Origin: Luteibacter anthropi
GTDB lineage: Bacteria > Pseudomonadota > Gammaproteobacteria > Xanthomonadales > Rhodanobacteraceae
Direction: 5' to 3'
Length of the DNA stretch: 64,000 bases
Assembly (NCBI RefSeq): GCF_011759365.1
Contig: NZ_JAARLZ010000006.1
Coordinates: 248,001-312,000 of the forward strand
Shown here: piece by piece, positions 16,887 to 24,077 of the stretch
Position numbering within the stretch: the first letter of the stretch is position 1
How the letters are laid out: every line of letters starts with the position of its first letter
The notes under the pieces: model-generated
What the model was told of the DNA's origin: nothing
The model's input: only the letters and a program-made list of their open reading frames with translations
Database searches by the model: none
Translations under genes and position numbers: made by a program

Positions 16887-17330
16887 ATGACGATATGCTC
16901 GCTGGATACCTTCATGTACGGCTTGCGCATGGCCATCATGGCTGCCGACGAGGCCGTTCGCGCCCGACGGGAAAGCGTGCTGCGTGGCGACATCGGACGA
17001 CACTTGCAGGTCCATATCCCGGAATCTCCGGCGGTCGATGCTCCGCTGGTACCGATGGTGTTACCACTGCATCTGTTCCGTGATCCCGGCAACCCCCGGA
17101 TGGCTTTTCTCTCGGTGGAATTCGACGTGCGTTTCCGCCAGCGTCGTATTCGTGGAGAGCGCCGGCCTGTGCTGTTCCTCGACATGCGCAAGCCACGCTT
17201 GCGCTGGTTCGGGCGTGGCGCCATGCAGCGCCTGCGCATTTCCTACCGCCTGACGGACCACTGGGAGCCTCGAGTCGAGCTGGACGGCCGCGTGCTGTCC
17301 CTGCCACCCATGGCGGGTCAGAAGGCATGA
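16887..17330 (+). CDS. Conserved protein of the DUF2589 operon, unknown function
   Basis: A 147-aa basic protein. The N-terminal helix (LDTFMYGLRMAIMAADEAVRA) resembles in character the opening helix of the DUF2589 proteins; the middle is beta-rich with alternating hydrophobic residues (MAFLSVEFDVRFRQRR, PVLFLDMRKPRLRWF). It could be a third, diverged member of that fold; this is a weak inference. It starts 10 bases after the previous stop and ends with an ATGA overlap with the next gene. Confidence 0.7.
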   Translation: MTICSLDTFMYGLRMAIMAADEAVRARRESVLRGDIGRHLQVHIPESPAVDAPLVPMVLPLHLFRDPGNPRMAFLSVEFDVRFRQRRIRGERRPVLFLDMRKPRLRWFGRGAMQRLRISYRLTDHWEPRVELDGRVLSLPPMAGQKA

Positions 17331-17503
17331 AGCGCCTCGACCAGCTACGTATTCCGGACGAATGGGGCATATCGATGCTCGCCCATGTCCGCACATCGAA
17401 ACCGCCGCGACGTTTACCGCGCTGGCTTTACTACCTGCTCGTCACGGCATTCACGGCCCTGATCGCGGCAGGCGCACTGAAGCAGTACTTCACCCAAACC
17501 TGA
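17327..17503 (+). CDS. 58-aa single-span membrane protein
   Basis: A short gene starting within the previous stop codon (ATGA). The protein has a basic cytoplasmic-looking N-terminal half (TSKPPRRLPRWL) and one transmembrane helix (YYLLVTAFTALIAAGAL, about 35-51) with a short outer tail. By size and layout it could be a spanin-, antiholin- or anchor-type partner of the muramidase; no family is recognised. Confidence 0.65.
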   Translation: MKRLDQLRIPDEWGISMLAHVRTSKPPRRLPRWLYYLLVTAFTALIAAGALKQYFTQT

Positions 17504-17515
17504 AGGAGTCATGCC

Positions 17516-17917
17516 ATGAAAGTCACATACCACCTTGCTTCCCTGTTCGTTCTTTCCGCTTTTCTCGCTACCGCCCATGCAAGCGAACACGCCCCTGCGG
17601 GTGCCTGGCGAGGCCTTGTGTCCGGTGATGCAGGCAGGCCACCCATTGCCACGCGGCTCGATTTCCAGCCGGACCGGGTGAACATCATTTTCGACGAACC
17701 CGCGAACTGCCGCCTGGCGGCAAGCTACCTGGACAGCGATGCCTCAGGCTACCGCTACAACGTGAAGGTGCCCGTCAACGGCGGCAAGTTCTGCGACGCC
17801 CTGTATGGCAAGCAGCTGGTGGTGTCGCGCAATGCGGACGGCACGCTGAAGTTTGCCTTGCCCGTATCCCAACCGAAGTGGATCGGCACGTTCAAGCCGG
17901 TTCCTTCCGCACCATGA
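17516..17917 (+). CDS. Small exported protein of the muramidase/DUF2589 operon
   Basis: A 133-aa protein with a signal peptide (MKVTYHLASLFVLSAFLATA, cleavage near HAS) and a small beta-rich mature domain with two cysteines (ANCRLAAS and GKFCDALYG) that may pair. GAAGGAG lies upstream of ATG 17516. It is the only clearly secreted product of the operon, so it may be an effector, an inhibitor that protects the cell from the muramidase, or a cell-wall adaptor. Family not recognised. Confidence 0.75.
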   Translation: MKVTYHLASLFVLSAFLATAHASEHAPAGAWRGLVSGDAGRPPIATRLDFQPDRVNIIFDEPANCRLAASYLDSDASGYRYNVKVPVNGGKFCDALYGKQLVVSRNADGTLKFALPVSQPKWIGTFKPVPSAP

Positions 17918-17927
17918 GGAGGCCAGC

Positions 17928-18254
17928 ATGGATAGCGTGCTTCTGACGCGTTTCTGGTTGCTGCTGGCCGCGGTGGGCGGTGCCATCCTTCCCGTGGCGC
18001 TCAGCCAGGAGGAATCGCGACGCCGAGCCGTCATCCAGGTGGTCTGCGGTGCTCTCACCGCCATCTTCCTGGCACCTGCCCTGGAGAAACGATTCATGTC
18101 CGATTCGTCGGCCGAAATACAGGCCGCGGTGTCGTTCCTCGTGGGTTGTTTCGGCCTGAAGCTGGCCGTGATCGTGCAGCGGCTGATCGACAGTCGTGGC
18201 GAGTCCATTGCCAACCGTGTCATCGACCGTATTGCCGGAGGCGACGAAAAATGA
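17928..18254 (+). CDS. Holin-like small membrane protein
   Basis: A 108-aa protein with about three hydrophobic segments (roughly 6-26, 37-53 and 66-85) and a charged C-terminal tail, a size and layout common in phage holins. ATG 17928 is preceded by GAGGAGG. An in-frame start 25 codons upstream lies inside the previous gene and is rejected. The product would supply a membrane pore or passage for the signal-less muramidase. It overlaps the next gene by ATGA. The holin role is inferred from layout and context, not homology. Confidence 0.7.
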   Translation: MDSVLLTRFWLLLAAVGGAILPVALSQEESRRRAVIQVVCGALTAIFLAPALEKRFMSDSSAEIQAAVSFLVGCFGLKLAVIVQRLIDSRGESIANRVIDRIAGGDEK

Positions 18255-18535
18255 GCCTGATCGTGGTCAATCTATGTTGCAGCGTCGTCATGGCGCTGTC
18301 CGGCCTGTGGTTGCTCACCGAGACCGCCATGCCAAGGATCGTGCGCATCTTCTGTGCATTGATCGCCTGCGGCGGCAGCGTGAACTCGCTGGGGATGGTG
18401 GCCGACCTGTTCCAGGTGGGGGGATTTGCCTACGGCGATATCTGGCCGGGCGAGGCAATCATCAACGTGGGGCTGGCGGCCATGCTCGGACGCTGGACAT
18501 GGCTGTATCGCAAGCGGCGGGCGCGCTTTGCCTGA
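18251..18535 (+). CDS. Second small holin-like membrane protein
   Basis: A 94-aa protein with three hydrophobic segments (about 3-22, 28-50 and 62-82) and a strongly basic C terminus (WLYRKRRARFA). It starts in an ATGA overlap with the previous holin-like gene, and two small membrane proteins in tandem is a common holin/antiholin layout. It is the last gene of the operon and is followed by a GC-rich hairpin. Confidence 0.7.
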   Translation: MSLIVVNLCCSVVMALSGLWLLTETAMPRIVRIFCALIACGGSVNSLGMVADLFQVGGFAYGDIWPGEAIINVGLAAMLGRWTWLYRKRRARFA

Positions 18536-18565
18536 TCACGCCGCCGGAGCCGGAGAGCCGGCAAC

Positions 18566-18602
18566 CCCGGGGCGGGCCGGACCGCTCCGGGGCCGGGCTT
18601 TA
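18566..18602 (+). terminator. Probable terminator of the muramidase/DUF2589 operon
   Basis: CCCGGGGCGG pairs with CCGCTCCGGG (one G-U) around a six-base loop, followed by GCCGGGCTTTA. The stem is strong but the T-run is short, so this is a likely rather than certain intrinsic terminator. Confidence 0.55.
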
Positions 18603-18708
18603 CGCGATCTTTATGCACGTCGCGCGTGTCACGTTTCAGTTCGCGTCGATCCGCCAAGATGACGGGTTGAAGCGCCCGAAGAATGGACATGGGAAGGGAA
18701 CACACACC

Positions 18709-19296
18709 ATGCATTCATTGGGGATATTCATGCTTCGACCGATCGTACTGGGCTTAACCCTGGCACTTGCCCTGCCGACCGCCTGCCTGGCTGCGGAAGA
18801 ACAACCCAGCTTCAGCCCGACATCGTTTCTCTCCGATCGGGACGAGCAGGACCTGCTGAAGCAGGTTCCGGCCGCAAAGCCGGAAGACGTGGCGTCTCCC
18901 GACGCTATCGTCAGGGCCATGCACGACGCGGTGAGCGGTCCCCGCGGCCAGTGGGACGATCGCCGCCTGCGTTCGCTTTTCATCCCTGATGCGCTCATCG
19001 AATACACCGATGAAGACGGAAAGAATCCTCCTCGCCTGCGTACCATCACCGTGGATGAACTGGTGCGCATCCTGAAGGATCTGCACCAGAAGGTCGCATG
19101 GTACGAGAAGGCCGGTGCCTTGCATGTCACCGAGTTACATAGGAAGGGGGAGGGCCCGGTACTGGCAGTGGTACCGCATACCGGTAACGAAGGCACACGT
19201 CCCGTGACGGAGCCCGAAGCCAGCAGGCCGTCGACATCGGTGACGCAGCTCGTGAAGCTCCAGGGCCGCTGGTGGATCACGAGCCACGCCTGGTGA
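18709..19296 (+). CDS. Exported protein, possibly NTF2/SnoaL-like
   Basis: A 195-aa protein with a signal peptide (second Met at MLRPIVLGLTLALALPTACLA). The mature part has features of a small NTF2-like cone fold: an N-terminal helix with IVRAMHDAVSGP, then DDRRLRSLFIPDALIEYTDE, and C-terminal strands ending SVTQLVKLQGRWWITSHAW. Such domains serve as binding pockets or degenerate enzymes; no catalytic set is identifiable. The start at 18709 could equally be the ATG at 18730. Confidence 0.7.
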   Translation: MHSLGIFMLRPIVLGLTLALALPTACLAAEEQPSFSPTSFLSDRDEQDLLKQVPAAKPEDVASPDAIVRAMHDAVSGPRGQWDDRRLRSLFIPDALIEYTDEDGKNPPRLRTITVDELVRILKDLHQKVAWYEKAGALHVTELHRKGEGPVLAVVPHTGNEGTRPVTEPEASRPSTSVTQLVKLQGRWWITSHAW

Positions 19297-19363
19297 AGAC
19301 GGATATGATCTCCTGGCCTTCAGGTCGGGAGGTCGCGATCTCTTTGCTGTCAGCGGTACCTAT

Positions 19364-20692
19364 TCATCGCACCGGACGGAAGGCATCGCGCAGTTCCTCG
19401 GCAAACAGCTGTGGCTGTTCCCAGGCTGCGAAATGCCCGCCCTTGCTCACCTGGTGGTAGTAATACAACGATGGATAAGCCTGCTGGCTCCAGCTCTTCG
19501 GTGCCTTGTAGATCTCGCCCGGGAATACCGAGATGGCGACGGGAACCTTGATGTCATGGGTCTTCTGCGCGTCGGCGCTGAAGTTGTTGTTATTGTTTTC
19601 CCAGTAGAAGCGCGATGACGAGGCACCCGTGTTGGTGAGCCAGTAGAGCGTGATGTCATTGAGCATCTCGTCCTTCGTCAGCACCCGTTCCGGCACGCCG
19701 TCGCTGTCGCTCCACTGTGCGAACTTCTCGTACATCCACGCAGCCAGGCCAGCCGGCGAGTCGGACAGCGAATAGCCGATCGTCTGCGGGCGGGTGACCA
19801 TCAGTGCGCCATAGGCGGCATTGCGGCCGAAGAACGTGCTGAGGGACTGATAGGCTTCGCGCTCCGGCGCACCCAGTGATTCGGGTGGGGCATCACCTGC
19901 GTTGATGCCTCTGACAAGGTTGCCGGGGATGGTAGCCGGCATGTTCAGGTGGATGGCAAGCAAGCCCTTCGGCGCCTGTCGTGCCAGTGCATCGGAAATG
20001 ACCGAGCCATGATCGCCACCCTGGGAGACATAGTGTTTGTAGCCGAGGCGTTTCATCAGCGTATCCCACGCCCTGGCCGTGCGCTCCGGTCCCCAGCCCA
20101 GGCCGGTCGGTTTGCCTGAGAATCCATAACCCGGAATGGCAGGGATCACGACATCGAAGGCGTCCTCCGCCTTGCCGCCGAAGGCGGTGGGATCGGTCAG
20201 CGGGCCGATCGTCTTGATGAACTCGAAGGGTGAGCCGGGCCAGCCATGAGTGAGTATGACGGGCAGGGCGTTCTTGTGTTTCGAGCGGATATGGATGAAC
20301 TGGATGTCCTCGCCGTCGATGGTGGTGACGAACTGGGGCAGGGCATTGAGCTGTGCCTCCGCTTTGCGCCAGTCGTAGTCCGTACCCCAATAGCGCACTA
20401 GCTCCTGCACGCGGGCCAGCTGGATGCCCTGCGACTGGTCGTTCACCGTTTCCTTGTCCGGCCAGCGGGTCTCAGCGATGCGACGGCGCAGATCGTCCAA
20501 TTGCTCCTGGGGCACGTGGACATGGAATGGACGAATGCTTTCGTCGTTGCGCGTGGTTCCCGAGGGCGTGCCAGTTAACTGGCCGGTGGCATGGGCGAAC
20601 GGGCTGTAGGCTGCCGGGGCGAGCACGGCCATGGCCAGTGCCATGGCCAGGGTGCGCGAAGCGAAGGAACGTCGGGCAGGTGTGTACGACAT
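19364..20692 (-). CDS. Exported epoxide hydrolase-like alpha/beta-hydrolase
   Basis: A protein of about 442 aa with an N-terminal export signal (Ala-rich, ending near AHATG), an epoxide hydrolase N-terminal domain (IRPFHVHVPQEQLDDLRRRI) and an alpha/beta-hydrolase core. The oxyanion motif HGWPGS, the nucleophile elbow QGGDHGS (Asp nucleophile) and the late His in VSKGGHFAAWEQP support microsomal-type epoxide hydrolase chemistry. AAGGAG stands before ATG 20692. Periplasmic location is unusual for a detoxifying hydrolase but known in xanthomonads. The substrate is unknown. Confidence 0.88.
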   Translation of the reverse strand: MSYTPARRSFASRTLAMALAMAVLAPAAYSPFAHATGQLTGTPSGTTRNDESIRPFHVHVPQEQLDDLRRRIAETRWPDKETVNDQSQGIQLARVQELVRYWGTDYDWRKAEAQLNALPQFVTTIDGEDIQFIHIRSKHKNALPVILTHGWPGSPFEFIKTIGPLTDPTAFGGKAEDAFDVVIPAIPGYGFSGKPTGLGWGPERTARAWDTLMKRLGYKHYVSQGGDHGSVISDALARQAPKGLLAIHLNMPATIPGNLVRGINAGDAPPESLGAPEREAYQSLSTFFGRNAAYGALMVTRPQTIGYSLSDSPAGLAAWMYEKFAQWSDSDGVPERVLTKDEMLNDITLYWLTNTGASSSRFYWENNNNNFSADAQKTHDIKVPVAISVFPGEIYKAPKSWSQQAYPSLYYYHQVSKGGHFAAWEQPQLFAEELRDAFRPVR

Positions 20693-20903
20693 GGGCTTTC
20701 TCCTTGGGATCATCGGGCGGACATGCGGCGCGGTGTGTCAGGCGCCATCGGATGTCCGTAGTCTCGGTGTGCCGTTCAGCTGCACCATGTCGGGCGGGGC
20801 AGGGTTTTGCGTCTCCATGTATCCATGGCGGCACGTACACATGCCGATACAAAGAGCGGCACGGTAGACTTCACCGTCCCCAGGAGTGAATGAGGAGCCC
20901 GGC

Positions 20904-21473
20904 GTGAAGGGTCGTGAAAGCGGTATGCCCCAGGAGGATGCCTGGGCTGAATTCTTCGACGCCGATGCCGCCATGGCCCTGCTATGGCCGCAGGGCGATG
21001 GAGATGTCGTCGAGCTTGGCAGTGGCTATGGCACGTTCACGGTGGCAGCTGCGGCGAGGACCAAGGGCACGCTAACCGCCATCGACATCGAGCCCGACAT
21101 GGTGGACTACACCCGCGCCAAGGCGGCAAGCCGCGGTTTATCGAACATCCATGCCGTGCTTCGCGACGTAGTGGCCGAAGGCCTGGGTCTGCCTGTCGCA
21201 AGCCAGGCTCATGCGATGGTCTATAACCTGCTGCACCTTGAAGAGCCGGTGGCGTTGCTGCGCACGATCCGCGAAAGCCTTCGCCCGGGCGGCACGGTAT
21301 CGGTCATCCACTGGCGAAGCGACATGCCTACGCCCCGGGGACCCTCCCTGGCGATACGTCCGTCCCCCGGAGATTGTCGCCGCTGGATGGCGGAGGCTGG
21401 CTTCCAGGCCATCCGTGAGGTGGATCTTGCCCATGCGTGCCCCTACCACTACGGCCTGATTGCCACGCGATGA
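20904..21473 (+). CDS. Class I SAM-dependent methyltransferase
   Basis: A protein of about 189 aa with the Rossmann-type SAM site VVELGSGYGTFTVAAA (motif I), the acidic AIDIEPDMVDYT (motif II) and a later LRPGGTVSVIHW. The short C-terminal domain gives no substrate clue. GTG 20904 is preferred because GAGGAG lies six bases before it; a GTG at 20886 has the site too close. It faces away from the epoxide hydrolase gene. Confidence 0.82.
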   Translation: MKGRESGMPQEDAWAEFFDADAAMALLWPQGDGDVVELGSGYGTFTVAAAARTKGTLTAIDIEPDMVDYTRAKAASRGLSNIHAVLRDVVAEGLGLPVASQAHAMVYNLLHLEEPVALLRTIRESLRPGGTVSVIHWRSDMPTPRGPSLAIRPSPGDCRRWMAEAGFQAIREVDLAHACPYHYGLIATR

Positions 21474-21662
21474 ACTGATGTCACAGCGCTGCCACGCAGC
21501 GTGTCCACCGCGGTGATTCTGCTCACGATGAGTGCCGAAGGCACTGTAGGCACGATGCTTCTCGCCGATCGCCTCACGGTCACGCTGGCGGCTTCAGTGA
21601 TCGTGGTGGTGGCGAATCGGTTGATGGATGGAGTGCTTCGGTTCAAGCGTGCCGAAGGGTGA
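21474..21662 (+). pseudogene. Possible remnant of a membrane protein C terminus
   Basis: Directly after the methyltransferase stop and in the same frame there are 62 codons without a good start, reading TDVTALPRSVSTAVILLTMS, then a hydrophobic VTLAASVIVVVANRLMDGVL and a stop. The composition looks like a transmembrane helix with a basic end, as if the tail of a lost membrane protein. It may be chance; an ATG at 21529 would give only about 44 residues. Confidence 0.25.
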
Positions 21663-21668
21663 TGCGTG

Positions 21669-21740
21669 GGTCGCGCGCAAGGCGCGCTCCTACAGGGTGA
21701 TCGCACGCCGCTTGTGTAGGAGCGCGCCTTGCGCGCGACC
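21669..21740. repeat. Inverted pair of REP-like repeats
   Basis: A minus-oriented copy (21669-21699) and a plus-oriented copy (21716-21740) of the GTAGGAGCGCGCC-type repeat. The rest of the gap to the gntR gene holds an A/T run (ATATAAAAAAATCCC near 21782) and the probable operator described separately; nothing else is visible. Confidence 0.85.
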
Positions 21741-21940
21741 CATGAACACGATCACGCCAACGGCTCGCCTTCACGTTCACGATATAAAAAAATCCCAGGG
21801 CGCCTGCGCCAACTGATTGCCTGGGCAAACACCCAGCTTTCCCGATACGCATAGCCGTTTCACCCCATACGTGGCTTCCAGGCTCGCAAGGGATGGTGCG
21901 CAACGCGCCATCTGATACAATTCATCCGGCTTTTAGCTAT

Positions 21941-21951
21941 TTGTACGACAA
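21941..21951 (+). promoter_or_regulatory. Probable FadR/GntR-type operator TTGTACGACAA
   Basis: A perfect TTGT-N3-ACAA palindrome, the usual form of operators for FCD-subfamily GntR regulators. It lies 74-84 bases before the chosen start of the adjacent gntR gene, fitting autoregulation. A related ATTTGTA half-site occurs near 27125 upstream of the TonB receptor gene of the same locus. Confidence 0.5.
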
Positions 21952-22024
21952 CTACCACGCGTTCCGATGCAAGGGTTCGATGGTCGAAATGCCGGGTGGG
22001 TACCCATGGCGTGCGCCGGTCGAT

Positions 22025-22759
22025 ATGCAGCCAAAGGAAACCGAGCGGATGGTGAAATTCGCAGTCGTACGTAACCTGCATCGTCAGGTTGTCCAGGAAC
22101 TGGGCCGTCTCATCGTCAGTGGCGAGTGGCCGGCCGGTCAGAGCATTCCGCGTGAAGACATCCTGGCCGAGAGCATGAGTGTCAGTCGCACGGCGCTGCG
22201 CGAGGCCATGAAAGTGCTATCCGCCAAGGGGCTCATCGAGTCCCGGCAGCGCTCCGGCACGCGCGTGAGGGAAGAAATCCACTGGAACCAGCTCGATGCC
22301 GATGTACTGGCATGGCGGTTCGAGTCGATGCCGCCCGAAAGCTTCATCGAGAAGCTGGTGGAAATGCGCGAGCTGATCGAACCTGCCGCGGCGGCAGCTG
22401 CCGCACGGCGGCGCACGGATGACCAGCTGGTGGCCATCGAGATTGCCTATCAGGCCATGGCAGACTCCGAAGACCTGGACGCCTGGACCGAGGCGGATCT
22501 CGCCTTCCACCATGCGGTGCTGGCGGCTACCAACAACGAGCTGATGACCTCGCTGTTTACTGTGATCGAGACCGCACTGGGCGCTTATTTCGCGCTATCG
22601 GCGCGCAACTCCGAGAACTTCAAGAACGCATTGCCCCAGCATCTCAAGGTCTATGAGGCCATCCGCCGGCGCCATCCCGAAGTGGCGCGACAGGCCATGA
22701 TCAAGATGGTGTCCGATTCCCGCAACAACATCCGCAAGCAACGCAAAAAGCCCCTGTAG
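22025..22759 (+). CDS. GntR-family (FCD domain) transcriptional regulator
   Basis: A repressor of about 244 aa. The N-terminal winged helix shows LGRLIVSGEWPAGQSI, then SVSRTALREAMKVL and the RQRSGTRV wing; the C-terminal FCD ligand-binding domain has the metal/ligand set in MRELIEP, LAFHHAVLAA and the final helix HPEVARQAMIKMV. Several in-frame ATGs exist upstream (21893, 21980); I choose 22025 because its length fits the family and leaves the TTGTACGACAA site outside the gene. It probably controls the alpha-galactosidase/TonB locus beside it. Its TAG stop lies inside a REP-like repeat. Confidence 0.88.
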   Translation: MQPKETERMVKFAVVRNLHRQVVQELGRLIVSGEWPAGQSIPREDILAESMSVSRTALREAMKVLSAKGLIESRQRSGTRVREEIHWNQLDADVLAWRFESMPPESFIEKLVEMRELIEPAAAAAAARRRTDDQLVAIEIAYQAMADSEDLDAWTEADLAFHHAVLAATNNELMTSLFTVIETALGAYFALSARNSENFKNALPQHLKVYEAIRRRHPEVARQAMIKMVSDSRNNIRKQRKKPL

Positions 22760-22828
22760 GAGCGCGCCTTGCGCGCGACCGGATGTGACGCAAGTTCCGG
22801 TCGCGCGCAGGGCGCGCTCCTGCAGGGG
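22756..22828. repeat. Inverted pair of REP-like repeats overlapping the gntR stop codon
   Basis: A plus-oriented copy (22756-22780), whose GTAGG supplies the TAG stop of gntR, and a minus-oriented copy (22799-22828). The pair sits between convergent gene ends. Confidence 0.85.
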
Positions 22829-22836
22829 AGGGAAAG

Positions 22837-24039
22837 CTATTCGCTGATGCGGTACATCACCGTGGCATGCGGCGCCAGCGTGGCCTTGATCGAGCCATCA
22901 CCCTTCGCATCCGTATGGGCCCACAGGTCACGAAGCGTGTAGCTGCCACTTGCCTTCAGGCCGATTTCCCTGGCCGGCACGCTCACATCCTTCGCCTTGT
23001 CCGTCTCGTTGAATACGGCCACGGCGACGGCACCGTCCTTGAGCGGCTTGACGATGACGTGGATGCCGCTCGCGTCACGCACCTGCTTGCCCTGGACGCC
23101 AAGCGGGTCCTGGTCAATGGCGATCACCTCCTTGTTCAGCAGGATCTGCAACGCATCCGGCTTGATCGTGCGCAGATCGGTGCCGATGAGAAGCGGCGAG
23201 GCCATGATCGACCACAGGCTGAAGTGGCTGCGGTATTCCACGTCGGTCATGCCACCGTTACCTACTTCGAGCATGTCCGGATCGTTCCAGTGGCCCGGGC
23301 TGGCGTAGCGATCCAGCACCACGTTGGCCTTGAAGATCTTCAGCATAGATGCGTAGGTGTCGGTGATGTCGCCCGTGGTGCGCCAGGAGCTGGCTTCCAC
23401 CGGTGGCTTGCTCGCCCACAACCAGGGCTTGTTCTCGCCCCATTCGCACATGCTGAAGAAGATCGGCCGGCCCGTGGCCCGCAGTGCTTCGGCCATGTCG
23501 GTATAGCGTTTGTGCGCGTCGATCTTCTGGTTGTTGCAGTTGTCGTACTTCAGGTAATCGACATGCCACGACGCAAAGGTGGCGGCATCGTCCTTTTCGT
23601 GCCCCAGGCCGCCCGGGAAGCCGCGATTTTCCTGGAGGGGCTCGCACGTGGAAGTGCCTGCACTGGAGTACAGGCCGAACTTCAGGCCGCGCTCGTGGAT
23701 GTAATCCGCCAGGGCGGCGATGCCGCTCGGAAAGCGCTTGGGGTTGGGCTGAAGGTGGCCGTCCTTGTCACGCTGCCAGTTCGCCCAGCAGTCGTCGACA
23801 TTCACGTACTGGTAGCCCGCATCCTTCAGGCCCAGGCTGACGAACTTGTCGGCGATGCCGCGGATCATGCCTTCGTCGAACTCGTCACGGCAATGGGTGG
23901 AATTCCAGTTGTTGAAGCCCATCTGAGGCAACGGCGGTGACGTATCCGCTGCCTGCGACGGGGCGGCAACGGCGGCCAGGAAACAGACCATGGCTCCCAA
24001 GGCACTCGTACGAAGCGTGTTTTGCATGGAACCGTTCAT
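22837..24039 (-). CDS. Alpha-galactosidase, GH27 family
   Basis: A 400-aa exported enzyme that removes terminal alpha-linked galactose from melibiose- or galactomannan-type sugars. A signal peptide ends near SQA. GH27 marks are GFNNWNSTHC at the start, the nucleophile Asp in YLKYDNCNN, and the acid/base Asp in HWNDPDMLEVGN. The C-terminal beta domain closes the fold. ATG 24039 has AGGAG six bases upstream. It lies 38 bases after the TonB receptor gene on the same strand, so the pair forms an uptake-and-cleavage unit. Confidence 0.95.
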   Translation of the reverse strand: MNGSMQNTLRTSALGAMVCFLAAVAAPSQAADTSPPLPQMGFNNWNSTHCRDEFDEGMIRGIADKFVSLGLKDAGYQYVNVDDCWANWQRDKDGHLQPNPKRFPSGIAALADYIHERGLKFGLYSSAGTSTCEPLQENRGFPGGLGHEKDDAATFASWHVDYLKYDNCNNQKIDAHKRYTDMAEALRATGRPIFFSMCEWGENKPWLWASKPPVEASSWRTTGDITDTYASMLKIFKANVVLDRYASPGHWNDPDMLEVGNGGMTDVEYRSHFSLWSIMASPLLIGTDLRTIKPDALQILLNKEVIAIDQDPLGVQGKQVRDASGIHVIVKPLKDGAVAVAVFNETDKAKDVSVPAREIGLKASGSYTLRDLWAHTDAKGDGSIKATLAPHATVMYRISE

Positions 24040-24077
24040 CAATACTCCTCATCCCGAGAGGGACGTCCGGAAAGGGA

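Noticed and set aside
14754-18535. Prophage remnant or tailocin
   Set aside because: Only muramidase and holin-like genes are present; no integrase, terminase, capsid, tail, sheath or baseplate genes are visible, and the operon is compact with intact genes.
21449-21706. 85-aa minus-strand gene
   Set aside because: Ser/Arg/Thr-rich translation overlapping the methyltransferase end, without a ribosome-binding site; it appears to be a shadow.
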